In this document: positions 29,683 through 39,700 of the stretch, in pieces
Layout: each line of letters starts with the position of its first letter
Numbering within the stretch: the stretch's first letter is position 1
NCBI GenBank assembly: GCA_030849065.1
Contig: JASAON010001636.1
Span: forward strand, 1 to 64,000
Origin: Jaenimonas drosophilae
Lineage: Eukaryota; Euglenozoa; Kinetoplastea; Trypanosomatida; Trypanosomatidae
Length of the DNA: 64,000 bases
Direction of reading: 5' to 3'
Notes under the pieces: model-generated
The model's database searches: none
What the model saw: only the letters and a program-made list of their open reading frames with translations
What the model was told of the DNA's origin: nothing
Program-made: the position numbers and the translations under genes

Positions 29683-30234
29683 ATGGCCCAACGACCGTTT
29701 CGTACACCGTTCGCAAACACCCCAGTTCTATCCGAACGGCGGCCTACATTAACATCAACATCTGCATCCCCCCGAACAGTGGTGTATTGCCCTGAGAGCG
29801 TCGGTGACGAGCAACATGCATCGTCAGGGGGAGGTGGCCACACTGAATGCCGTGAAAACATCAACGCGGCAAGAGCAAATGTGCTTCTGTCAAGTGGTTC
29901 GCGGACGGTTGGTGAGACGGGGTCCACAGAGGACCGCCACAACCGATCGGCATTCTTATTCGAAGGGAAAGTCTGGAAGAAAGCGGTGATGTCGAGTCCC
30001 GACGACGTGGACCGCCAGATTGCTGAGCGAATTGCTGAACTGAATCAGTCCGGAAGTTCAGCGCAGGTCAATCTTGTAGAGAGTACTATAACGTGGCTAC
30101 GAACTGCCCAGGGAGCAATCGAACTCGCTGCACGCCAATATGGCACCAACGTTGATGCGGTTCTCCACGAGCTTGATCTTCGTCCCGCAGAGGTTCTCTA
30201 CGACCCAAACGAAGAAGCCTTCATCACCCACTAG
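29683..30234 (+). CDS. Hypothetical protein
   Basis: The 183-residue protein is not recognised. Residues 1-100 are disordered, rich in Ser, Thr, Pro, Gly and Arg. Residues about 105-183 look folded and helical: DDVDRQIAERIAELNQSGSS, NLVESTITWLRTAQGAIELA and NVDAVLHELDLRPAEVLYDP. The start is the first ATG after a pyrimidine tract and AG near 29673-29679. An earlier in-frame ATG at 29665 lies inside the tract. Confidence 0.6.
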   Translation: MAQRPFRTPFANTPVLSERRPTLTSTSASPRTVVYCPESVGDEQHASSGGGGHTECRENINAARANVLLSSGSRTVGETGSTEDRHNRSAFLFEGKVWKKAVMSSPDDVDRQIAERIAELNQSGSSAQVNLVESTITWLRTAQGAIELAARQYGTNVDAVLHELDLRPAEVLYDPNEEAFITH

Positions 30235-30498
30235 GAGTCCTTCCCCCCTCCTCAGAGAACTTTGGGCTGGAGTGGCCGCTTGAAGACCTTTGGGTGCGAA
30301 GTGCGCTAGTTGCTGGGGTACCGATTTAATCTGCTAATGACGTTTCCCCTTACCACTATGAGTGCTACCGCACGCACACAGAAAGCACGCACATGCTGTG
30401 AGTCTCAACAACTGCGGATACCAGCGACATCCCACCTGCTGACTTACCTATTCCCCTGCTTTGTCATTTTCACTTTCCTCTGTACAAGGGTTGGTGAG

Positions 30499-32187
30499 AT
30501 GGATGGCCGGTTTCGCCGAGCCGTGGGCACCCGTCTTCTTCATCGTTACACATGGACGTGGAGTTGCATCCGCCAAATAGCCCACAAACCTGGACCGAGT
30601 CGGCCGCTCGGCGAGCCCAAAACCTCAGCAGCTGTGGGTGTGCTTGCCAAGAGTGTGGCCAAGTATGTTCCATTGACCTTCACGAGTATCACACAGGTCC
30701 AGCGTTTGATTCCTGATGAGGAGCGCAAAGTTCTCGATGCTTCCGGCGGACTCATCGCGGTACTCCAGGCACATCCCTCGCTCTTCACAGTTCGGCGGTT
30801 TGGTGCGGTGGATGCAGCACGGCGTCTGCTCTCGGTTATTCCGGAGTCAAATGAAACAAACACACCACCTCCGCCAGCGCCATCAACGCCTGCGGCAGTG
30901 GAAGCTGTTGTTCTCCCTCAACTCCGCAGCATCTTCCCGTCCTTTCTTGTTCCAGTGCGCGCACTGTGGCGTGATGGCGACGCAGCACAATGTGCACAAC
31001 GACAATCACAGATACTCCAGATCATTGAAGATAGTCGATGCCGGCAGTTTCTGCAGTATGTTCCGTACCCAGGGCGGGAGGGTACCATAGAGGCAGGCTA
31101 TGTGCGGCTGTCTGTATGTGTACCAACACCAACTGGAAAGTCAGAGCACTCACCAGATCTCCAGTACGCTAACTTCGAGGTGGAGCCATATGAATGGTAC
31201 CGGGTGGCGGCTCTGCTTCCCTCAACGGCACCGGTTCCAATCACAGACGATCTTCAACAGCGGGCAGCAGAGATTCTTCAGCCAAATCAGCATGATCTGA
31301 TGCACGTGCTGCTAAGCGGTCCCCATTTGTTTAGGGTGAGTGTGGAAGCATTATCATCTTCTCCATCTGTGGCATTCCTTCTTCACCCCAAGTTTCCTAT
31401 CCTCGCCGAAAACGACACGGTTGAGTCCATTCAACGAGAGCTCCTGCACCTGGAGGCAAGTCGGAGCACATCTACCTACAAGATGAACTTCTCTGCGCGG
31501 CGACGAATGCTGCGGCGAAAGTTGGAGTTTCTCCACGCCCCCACCCCATTCTTCAACGAGCACGTTTTTCTGCAGTACCTCGTCGATCAACTTCCTGAGC
31601 GGACAGCGGTGACTCTCACCTCCTTTGTGGCAAACTTACCACAGTCATTGGTGATGCACTTTCCATCTTCCATTAAGCGCTTCCTACAGATGCACCCACA
31701 CTTCTTCTTCGTCTTTCATATGGACGGAGATGGTGAGGCGTGCGTGCAGCGGGCAGACGCGCCGCGCCCAGAATCTCGACCAATCGAGTCCATCGCCGTG
31801 GAGGAGGTCCTCATGGCCATTTTTGTTCGCTATCCCATGAAGAGGCATCCTCACAACGGCATCTGCGTGTTTCAGGTCCTTGCGTCACTGTCGCCAGCCC
31901 ACGTAGACCGCTTGTACGACATCACGGATGTGGAGGCCTGGCTACGGCAGTGCCCTGACAAGGTGGAGATCTTGACGCCATTCCCGCAGCAGGACTCCCA
32001 TCACACGAAACAGGAAAATAGTACGCCCATGTCACCCGAAGAGGAGCGTCCCTTCACTGTCTCGGCAGATAAAATTGTTTCTGCGCGAGGTCGAACGGAC
32101 TTTTTCGTCCGGTTTCGTTACATAGGAGAGTGGCAGGAGAAGTTGCTTGAGCGGTACTCCAAGGCCCATCCGAGCCAGTCGGCTTGA
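30499..32187 (+). CDS. Mitochondrial-looking repeat protein of unknown function
   Basis: The 562-residue protein starts with an Arg/Trp/His-rich, acid-poor segment resembling a mitochondrial presequence. It carries at least three, perhaps four, copies of a short helix-strand unit: LQAHPSLFTVRRF near 90, LSGPHLFRVSVEA near 273, LQMHPHFFFVFHM near 397 and a weaker LRQCPDKVEILTP near 484. The pattern LxxxPxxFxV recalls units in plant organelle RNA-binding proteins and kinetoplastid mitochondrial RNA-processing or mitoribosome-associated proteins. A role there is an inference. The start is the first ATG after the AG at 30487-30488. Confidence 0.7.
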   Translation: MDGRFRRAVGTRLLHRYTWTWSCIRQIAHKPGPSRPLGEPKTSAAVGVLAKSVAKYVPLTFTSITQVQRLIPDEERKVLDASGGLIAVLQAHPSLFTVRRFGAVDAARRLLSVIPESNETNTPPPPAPSTPAAVEAVVLPQLRSIFPSFLVPVRALWRDGDAAQCAQRQSQILQIIEDSRCRQFLQYVPYPGREGTIEAGYVRLSVCVPTPTGKSEHSPDLQYANFEVEPYEWYRVAALLPSTAPVPITDDLQQRAAEILQPNQHDLMHVLLSGPHLFRVSVEALSSSPSVAFLLHPKFPILAENDTVESIQRELLHLEASRSTSTYKMNFSARRRMLRRKLEFLHAPTPFFNEHVFLQYLVDQLPERTAVTLTSFVANLPQSLVMHFPSSIKRFLQMHPHFFFVFHMDGDGEACVQRADAPRPESRPIESIAVEEVLMAIFVRYPMKRHPHNGICVFQVLASLSPAHVDRLYDITDVEAWLRQCPDKVEILTPFPQQDSHHTKQENSTPMSPEEERPFTVSADKIVSARGRTDFFVRFRYIGEWQEKLLERYSKAHPSQSA

Positions 32188-32385
32188 TCACAACAACAAA
32201 ACGTTTTCAACTCTTCTCCACTAGATGAACGGCTTGTCAACCCAGGTGACACCCCAAAATTATTTTCTGTGGACGCCTTCATATATTCTCTTTCACCTTT
32301 ACGTTCATTAGAGTATTTTCTTCCGTGCGAAGCGGCAACTTTGGGCCATCACCGCATAGAAAGCGTGGCTGCGGCGCTACTCACC

Positions 32386-33642
32386 ATGTCGTGCCTCTCA
32401 CTCAACCACATGAAACAGCAACGGCTGCCAGCATGGCATCCCCTCTTATTTCCCCGCACGATATCTCTTTGGCTCGCTGGGATAGGTGTGATGCTGCTCG
32501 TGCTTGCCATGGTGGTGACGAGCGCATGCTCCAAAATACGAGACTTTGAAGTCCGTTACGATGACGTCAGCCACTGCACAGTTCGGAAAAACCACGGATC
32601 CTTTACCTACAGTGGAAATGGCATGACGTGGTCGACGGGTTGCATCACCAATGTGAGCTTCACCATTGAGCACGAAATGCGTGCTCCAGTGTACCTCTTC
32701 TATGGTCTTACCAACTTCTTTCAGAGCCACCGACGCTTTTCCCACTCCATTAGTCCACGACAGCTTCGTGGCCAAGTTGTGAAGCCAGGGCACGACCTGG
32801 AGGGTACCTCACCTCTCACCCACCCTGGTGAATTGCATCATACGACCCGGACATTGGTTCGTCTACAAGACGGCTCTGTACGGCACTATGATGACTTTGT
32901 GTATGCTCCAGCAGGCATCATTCCATGGTCCATGTTCAACGACAGCTTTGTGCTCTTTCAAGAACACACCATTGCAGACGCAGCGGAGGAGAAAGATGCA
33001 TCAACAACAGACCTGATCTGTGATGGCAAGCGCTTCTCACGCTCCACCAATGAGCCTCTTGATGGGGTGAATCTCCCAACCAACTCGTGCCACAAGAAGG
33101 GAATCGCGTGGACGTCGGATGTACGCCAACTGTACAAGCCTGTTTACCTTGACTCCCATGTTTGGAGTGCCGATCCTGAAGGATACGTGGATTACCGCGG
33201 TCATCCGCACCGCCCACCGAGACAAGGCTTGAATCCAGCCCCATCAGCGTCTCGGAGTAATGATACCTTTCTCAACAACGGCTGGTACGCCAATGAGCTT
33301 GGCCACCAGATCCCATACTCAACCGATGAGGATTTTATTGTGTGGGCACGTGTGTCGGCCTCGCCTAACTTCCGAAAGCTCTACCGCGTCATTGACGTGG
33401 ATCTTCCCCCCGGCTCCTACGTCATGTCCATCCATGAACACTTTGATGTCTCCTCGTTTAAAGGAATGAAGTACTTTGCTCTTACCACAGAATCTTGGCT
33501 GGGTGGTGTAAACCACTTCGTGCGTGATGCACTGTGGATCACGGGGCTCGGTGCTGTGGGGTTTGCCTTTGTTTTTGGTGCCATTTCCCTGAAGCAGGGC
33601 CACCGCCCATATCGCGCTCTAGGCCAGCTTCGTGTGGATTAG
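32386..33642 (+). CDS. CDC50: CDC50/LEM3 family P4-ATPase flippase beta subunit
   Basis: The 418-residue protein has the CDC50 layout: a short cytosolic N-terminus with KQQRLPAWHPLLFPRT, TM1 at about 26-48, a large Cys-containing, potentially glycosylated extracellular region, and TM2 near 385-408. Family motifs include PVYLFYGLTNFFQSHRRF, PAGIIPWSMFNDSFVL, FIVWARVSASPNFRKLYR and DLPPGSYVMSI. CDC50 proteins are needed for export from the ER and activity of phospholipid flippases. In Leishmania the homologue (Ros3) works with the miltefosine transporter. The start follows the tract and AG at 32310-32311. Confidence 0.94.
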   Translation: MSCLSLNHMKQQRLPAWHPLLFPRTISLWLAGIGVMLLVLAMVVTSACSKIRDFEVRYDDVSHCTVRKNHGSFTYSGNGMTWSTGCITNVSFTIEHEMRAPVYLFYGLTNFFQSHRRFSHSISPRQLRGQVVKPGHDLEGTSPLTHPGELHHTTRTLVRLQDGSVRHYDDFVYAPAGIIPWSMFNDSFVLFQEHTIADAAEEKDASTTDLICDGKRFSRSTNEPLDGVNLPTNSCHKKGIAWTSDVRQLYKPVYLDSHVWSADPEGYVDYRGHPHRPPRQGLNPAPSASRSNDTFLNNGWYANELGHQIPYSTDEDFIVWARVSASPNFRKLYRVIDVDLPPGSYVMSIHEHFDVSSFKGMKYFALTTESWLGGVNHFVRDALWITGLGAVGFAFVFGAISLKQGHRPYRALGQLRVD

Positions 33643-33826
33643 TGTCTGTGTGCCCGTTTCTGCTCTCACGTCGTAGTGACTGACGATTCCGAACTTCTCT
33701 CCATGTGCATGAGGTAAATAAAGTGTTGGTGCTTGGAGATGCCTTTTCCTACTCTGTCTCTATCGCTCTCTGTTGTTAATGCTTCTAGGCTTTCTTTTCT
33801 CTCTTTCGGGAGCCCACACGCCACAA

Positions 33827-34531
33827 ATGGATTTTGATGACGTCGACCACCATGAATCAGGGAGCTCCTTCGCAGAATCTGTCGAGGCTGCAAAGCGGGA
33901 TGTGCTGAAGGGCAAAGCTATGCCCGATGTATGGGCTGAACTGGTGGAGAGGTACAGCTTCTTTGGTGACATTGCCCGTGAGGCAACAACGCGAGGAAAA
34001 CTCATGGGATCTGCTCTTTCTGCACTTGAGGGCATCACTGAGTTGGCGGTGAAGCATAGCACGACACTTGATGCTGGGCTGGAGGGTGGGGAGGCGCATG
34101 ACGGAGCCGCCCGCCTTGGATGCACTGCACATGAGGCTCAGCTCCTCAACCTAACATCAAAGATGTACGCGACCCTCTACACCTTTACACCTGTTCCCAC
34201 AGCCTCGCAGTGGACATCAGCTGTGGTGGAGTTAGTCACGACAGGCGAGTGGCAGGAGTGCATGAAGGATCTGGATGCCGCGGCTTCGCCTTCCCCTCCC
34301 GCGTGGATGCGCCACATGCTGAACGCTCAAGCATCCACGGGGGAGCTCGATGAAGACACAGACGCAGTGGAGGAAGACAATGGAGAGGTAGCCGAGACGG
34401 AGTTGAGAGTGCTGGCGCGGCGCTGTGTGGCCCTCGGAAGACGACTACACCTAAAAGATAACGCTCCCCGGGCTAAGGAGATGGCCGCAGATCTCCACCA
34501 ATTCGTCAGCAATGGAACCCTCAACTGGTGA
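33827..34531 (+). CDS. Hypothetical acidic protein
   Basis: The 234-residue protein is not recognised. It has an acidic N-terminus (MDFDDVDHHESGSS), helical stretches (AMPDVWAELVERYSFFGDIA, LNLTSKMYATLYTFTP), an acidic patch near 190-205 and a C-terminal helix. There is no signal or membrane segment in this form. A start at 33779 would add 16 mostly hydrophobic residues, but those lie within the pyrimidine tract that should contain the splice acceptor, so 33827 was chosen. Confidence 0.65.
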   Translation: MDFDDVDHHESGSSFAESVEAAKRDVLKGKAMPDVWAELVERYSFFGDIAREATTRGKLMGSALSALEGITELAVKHSTTLDAGLEGGEAHDGAARLGCTAHEAQLLNLTSKMYATLYTFTPVPTASQWTSAVVELVTTGEWQECMKDLDAAASPSPPAWMRHMLNAQASTGELDEDTDAVEEDNGEVAETELRVLARRCVALGRRLHLKDNAPRAKEMAADLHQFVSNGTLNW

Positions 34532-34773
34532 TGTTGCTGCTTGAATGATGTTGGTGCAGGTGTACGACGGTCTACGTGCTTTGCAATGAGGGTACTGCTA
34601 GTAAATACTTCGAGTAAAGCGAGAGGGTAAATGACTTGTCTGTGTCTTGGACGTTGCTCCTACTTGAGCTTCTTTTGTGAAGCCCTTGCTTTATTGCATT
34701 TGGCACCATCAACACTTTATCTTCTATATTCTTGTTCCAGTTCCTAGACTAGGCCGTTGCTTCGGTCACGACG

Positions 34774-36360
34774 ATGTACGGTGGACTGTTTAAGAAGCGG
34801 AGCCGATCGGACGCAGCGGACGTGAGCGCGAAACGTCGGGCTGTGGACGCTACACCAAAGAAAGAGGGAAGTAGCAGCGGTAGCACCGGAGATCTCCCAC
34901 CCTACACTCCCCGAGAGGTGGTGCACTACCCATCTACGCTTCCTTTTCCAGTGGTGATGGATGACACCTTCCCTGAAGAACCCTACCGCTCACGAAATGG
35001 AGATATCAAGAGCGCTATTCACTGGGGCCAGAGAAAGCTCCTCCTCTCAGAAATTCAGCTTCTCTCCATCTACTGTAAACCAGAGACCTCCTATCACATT
35101 GTCTATGCCGGGAGTGCCCCTGGCACTCACTTGGCCTTTCTGGATACCATGTTTGCGTCCCGGCATACCTGGGAGCTGGTGGATCCAGGTCAGTTCGATC
35201 GACCAGTACTCGAGAATCGGCCCAACTTCTCCCTTCGTAATGAGTTCTTCACCAATGCTACCGCCTACGGAATCAACGCTCGTCGGCTGCGCGAAACGTG
35301 CCCAGCCTTGGCTGCCATCTACACACACCTCACCACCGGATCAACCACTCCAGAGAAGGATGATGTGCATCACCGCTTGCAGGAGCTCGTTGGTACCCTG
35401 GATGTTGCCCGAGGCACGGAGGACATCCCCTGTATGTACGAGCCGCCTGTTGCTCTACCCTGTGGACTTGACCTCCTCACCAAGGTTGCCATGGACCGCT
35501 CAAAGCCGCTTCTCTTCATTTCTGATATTCGCTCTGGAAGTGTGGCCTTACCCAACTTTGAGGATCATGTGGCGGAGAACATGCGCGCTCAGGCTTGCTG
35601 GACAAGCATCTTGGATGGTGCCCACAGCATGCTCAAGTTTCGTCTTCCTTACACCAGCAAAGCCAGTGGCCATGGAGGTCTTGGAGCTCATCCAGAGACT
35701 CGACTGATCAAGCCTAACGGCACGGTGGAGTATCTTCGTGGGGAGATGGTGTTGCCAATATGGACGCGACCAACGAGTACCGAGGGCAGGCTGGTAGTCC
35801 CTCAAGGTGCACGGCCGGTGGACTACAACGTGGCTCACGTGGAGAATCAGTTCTTCTTCTTCAACGCGACAGTACGGGAGATGCTTCACTTTAACCACAT
35901 TCTCCTTCCTCATCCCAATCTGGACCACCATTTTGATGGGGCAGCAGAGGTCCATTGCTTGTTGACCTACCTCAAGTTTTTGCACCCTCAACTACGTGAG
36001 GCACCCGATGCAGTTCTACGCCAGGAGGTGCTGCGCGTGTCTAACTCCATCACCGAGCATCTTCGCGTCACCTTCGGCGATGCCATTCGCCGACGAGATG
36101 CGCTGATGCTGAAGCAGGCCTACGCAGGAGTGGCAGCGGGGAAGGTGGTGGGTGAGGACGATGATGATGATGATGCCCCTGTCCACCGTCCTTCTGAAGA
36201 CGATTGCTCAACCGACGCAAGTGGTTGGGTGGAAACAACAAAGGAGATGATCCATCGCGCAGGTCTCGAGCGGCAACGGGTGCTGTGGCGTGTGAACGTG
36301 GACGAGTCCATTACACAGGAGAAGAGTAAGGTGTGGGTGACCACCAAGATGCGACAGTGA
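34774..36360 (+). CDS. Cap ribose 2'-O-methyltransferase, VP39-like (cap-4 MTr2/MTr3 type)
   Basis: The 528-residue protein has a VP39-like, SAM-dependent RNA 2'-O-methyltransferase domain. The SAM-site loop is YAGSAPGTHLAFLD (111-124). A K-D-K-E catalytic set can be proposed as Lys88, Asp251 (LLFISDIRSG), Lys288 (HSMLKFRLPY) and Glu323. Kinetoplastids modify the first four spliced-leader nucleotides (cap 4), and enzymes of this fold methylate the second and third riboses. Which position this one acts on cannot be decided here, though its size favours the larger of the two enzymes. The C-terminal 100 residues are helical with an acidic run. The basic N-terminus (KKRSRSD, KRR) is a possible nuclear signal. 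Confidence 0.83.
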   Translation: MYGGLFKKRSRSDAADVSAKRRAVDATPKKEGSSSGSTGDLPPYTPREVVHYPSTLPFPVVMDDTFPEEPYRSRNGDIKSAIHWGQRKLLLSEIQLLSIYCKPETSYHIVYAGSAPGTHLAFLDTMFASRHTWELVDPGQFDRPVLENRPNFSLRNEFFTNATAYGINARRLRETCPALAAIYTHLTTGSTTPEKDDVHHRLQELVGTLDVARGTEDIPCMYEPPVALPCGLDLLTKVAMDRSKPLLFISDIRSGSVALPNFEDHVAENMRAQACWTSILDGAHSMLKFRLPYTSKASGHGGLGAHPETRLIKPNGTVEYLRGEMVLPIWTRPTSTEGRLVVPQGARPVDYNVAHVENQFFFFNATVREMLHFNHILLPHPNLDHHFDGAAEVHCLLTYLKFLHPQLREAPDAVLRQEVLRVSNSITEHLRVTFGDAIRRRDALMLKQAYAGVAAGKVVGEDDDDDDAPVHRPSEDDCSTDASGWVETTKEMIHRAGLERQRVLWRVNVDESITQEKSKVWVTTKMRQ

Positions 36361-36701
36361 GTTGGGTTATTTCACCCATCATGATGATCATTCATCCGCA
36401 TTGTTGCCGTGGAGCGTATGCATCATCACCTCACAGTTGATTGACAGGGTGCCCATGTGATGGTGACCTTGGTCGCATGGTGCGGCTGCACATGATTTCA
36501 TTGTCTTTTCTTTCTTGTTTCTTCTTCTTTCTTGCTGTGTGTGTGTAACGTACCCGTTAAATGTGTCGGAAGTCTACGCTCATCGCTACAGGGCCTTTTG
36601 GCTCTCACACAGGTTCTGTGGACACATTATAACACCGCGCCACCGACGCAGGCCACGCACTTCTCACTCTCAACCTTCACAACCTCCTTCTATACGCAAC
36701 G
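36361..36701. other. Intergenic region
   Basis: T/C-rich tract at 36496-36540, then further C/T-rich sequence before the next start. No gene seen. Confidence 0.5.
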
Positions 36702-39700
36702 ATGCCCATCGCCCCACGCCAAGGCCGAAAGGGCGGTAAGGTCACTGCCTCTCCGTCTGTTGGTCCTGCCAGCGCCACCCCTGGCTCCATCTCCCCCGGC
36801 AGTGTCTTCGGTCCGACTGGCCTCCTCCCCAGCGAGCCGACCAATGATTTGGAGTTTAACCTCGAGGCACTCATGAACTCAAAGCAATCCAAGGAGCGCA
36901 AGGGAGCCGCCGCTGGGGTCACTTCGTCCACCGAGGCTTCCCCTGCCGCAACGGCTGCCCCGCCGGTCGTCTCCACGGGCTCCAACGTGCTCAAGTTTGA
37001 TTTGGATGCGATTGAGCAGATTGGTCAAGGCGTTGTGGTCGGCGCGGCCAGGGCCATTCGCACCGACATGAAGAAGCCAAACGCTACCCCAGAGGAAATG
37101 GAGGCGAAGGCTGCTGCTGTGTTCCTCGGACTCAAGAGCTCCGTGGCAGCGCGCGCTGGCAGCAGTGCCCCATCTATCAGCCACACGAAGATTCTCCCTC
37201 AGGTACGCGCCAACACGGTGACGGTGGTGGAGCGCTATCACACCGCTCTCACCATTGCTGTAGAACTTAGCCGTACCAAACCCGAGGAGAAGGTCCTCGT
37301 TGTGGTCGCTCGCCCCACCCACGTGTCGGTTGTTTCTTCTCTGCTGCGGGAGATGAGCGGCAGTGCCCCAACCGGAGTTGCCGTCGGAGAGCTGCACTCT
37401 CACGGGTTTGACGGTGCTCAAGCGACGCCCCTGTGGGTCACCTCCTCGGAAAACGCACTGCTCTACCTTACTGCCCAGAAGTCACTTGCCCCCTTTTCTT
37501 ATGTGGTTGTGCCTGGTATGTCCCGGATGACTCTGCTGACATCCTACTTTCTGTGGGGTCTACGGGAACGTGTGTTCCGGCGAAGCAACAACTTCGACCC
37601 GTCGGCGCCACCTCTCTCCGCCATTGTCTGTGCCTCGGAGTTCTCCTCCGAGGCCATTCAAGCCTTCTTTGCCAACACGAAGAACATCACCACCATTGCG
37701 GGAGCAACACCCGACGTGACTGAGATCAACTACGACGAGGCATGTGCGCTGGCCGGGTGTAATGTGCTAGAGATGGAGATTGATCGCAGTGGGAAGCATC
37801 ATGGACCGCACCCCAAGCTGACGGAACACTGCATTCGCTGTGCCGCTGCAGTGACGGCGAAGTTGCTCTCCATGGCCAAGTCGCCCCTCTGCGTGTACGT
37901 TCTCACTGGAGACATAAGGGAGATGGGCGATGCACTACTGGGAGCGAAGCTGTCCAAGGATGTCGCCATCTACTCTGGCCGTAATAGCCTCAGCGGAAGT
38001 GAGTCTCCAACTTACGCACCCGTCCATCGCGTGACGGTTCTCCGCAACATTCAGGCTTTTACCGAGGCCGGCAGTGCCCAGGATGTCAATGTGGTGATTG
38101 ACCTGGGTACCTTCCGTCGCTCCATCAATCCCAACAAGTCGGAGAGCTTTATTCGTGATTCGTCGACGGAGTGGCAGTCGCAGGTGGAGCACAAGGCTCG
38201 AAGACTGGCCCTCACCGAAGGCTTGCCAGGCGTATACGTCTCTGTCTTCCCCCCTGCTGCGGTTGGCGCCTTCCCTGCGAAGGATTCGCTCGACATCTCC
38301 ACCTTTGATGTGGAGGATGCGATTCTTCAGTGCGCCCGCGCTGGCATGCCGATCAACCTTGCGAAGGACGCCCTCGTCACCGCCGACGATGCTGCAATGG
38401 AGCAGGCCCACTTTTACCTCAGTGAGAAGTGCCTCATTGCCAGCCCCATGAACGCCACCATCACCTTCGTTGGTGAGATGGCGTCGCGTGTCTCCCTGGA
38501 ACATGACTTTTCAAGCTACGTCATCAACTGCGTGGCCCTCGGACTCGGAGAGGCATCGATTGCCGTGGCGTGTGTCAGCTCGCTGCCATTTTTTCCCTCG
38601 GGCCGTGCCGCACTTGACAGTGAAATGTGGAAGTCAGCCGTGTTGGCGTCTCGCACGTTGTACGCTCAGGAGGTGAGCACCAAGAGTGATGTCCTTGCGG
38701 ACACGCTAGTATTCCTCCAGTGGTTGAAGCTCAAGGTTGAGGGATGTCCGACGGCAGCGTTGCTTGAGGAGCTCTGCATTGCAGAGACCCACATGCTACG
38801 CGTAGAGGAGCTCATGCATCGCACCGCTCACCAACTGAAGGATTACACTTTCCTTGACAGCTTCGACGATGTCCGCACGGTGAAGAATGCTATTGCAACC
38901 ATTCACTCTCAGTCGACGTTGTTAACCTTCATCCAGTCGGTAACCCTCAGTCGTCGTACGTGCTTTGTGCGTGATTCTGGGAACATGAACTCCCGTGATC
39001 GCTCCGGTGCGCTGGTCTTTGTCCGTACGGCTAAGAAGGTCCGCCCTAACTTCAATGCCCCCAGCAGTGTTCCATGGGATGCACGGGCAGCTTTTGTGGC
39101 CGTCGAGCTCCTTAACGCCCCCACCTTCATCATCGCCTCACGTTTTTCGGCCATCAGCACTTCGTACTTTTTTGCCTCGTTGCTGCTGCTCTTCCCCCAG
39201 GTTGAGTACAGTGACCCTGTGGAGACGCCGGATGGCGAGGGCCAGACCGTCTACTTTGGTGTTCTCTGCAACAGGCAGATGAAGCGCTTTCGTGTTCGCA
39301 TCAGCGAAGCGGCTCAGATTCTGGACTTTCGCGAGCGTATCAACGTGGCCTTTGGCTACTTGCAGGCTGCCCGCATCTCCCCGAAGAGCATCACCCGTCG
39401 GAAGTTTGAGGCTCGTCTGAAGGAGGTGGATCGGCTCTTCAATTTGGAGAATTTTCATCACGACATTCAGAACGAGTTCCTCCACCTTGTGACGGAGCTG
39501 GATGTCTCCGAGAACCAAGGAAGCTTCGAGACGGCCAAGCTGCACTGCATCACACCCAAGTGCCCACTCGAGTTGCCCGCGGTGATTCCCGATCCATCGG
39601 ATATGGAACATATCATCGACTTCCGAAGCGGAAAGCTGTGGCAACAGACCAGCCCTGTAGCGGAGCACTCGCCTCCATCGCTGAAGGAGAGCAGTGCTGT

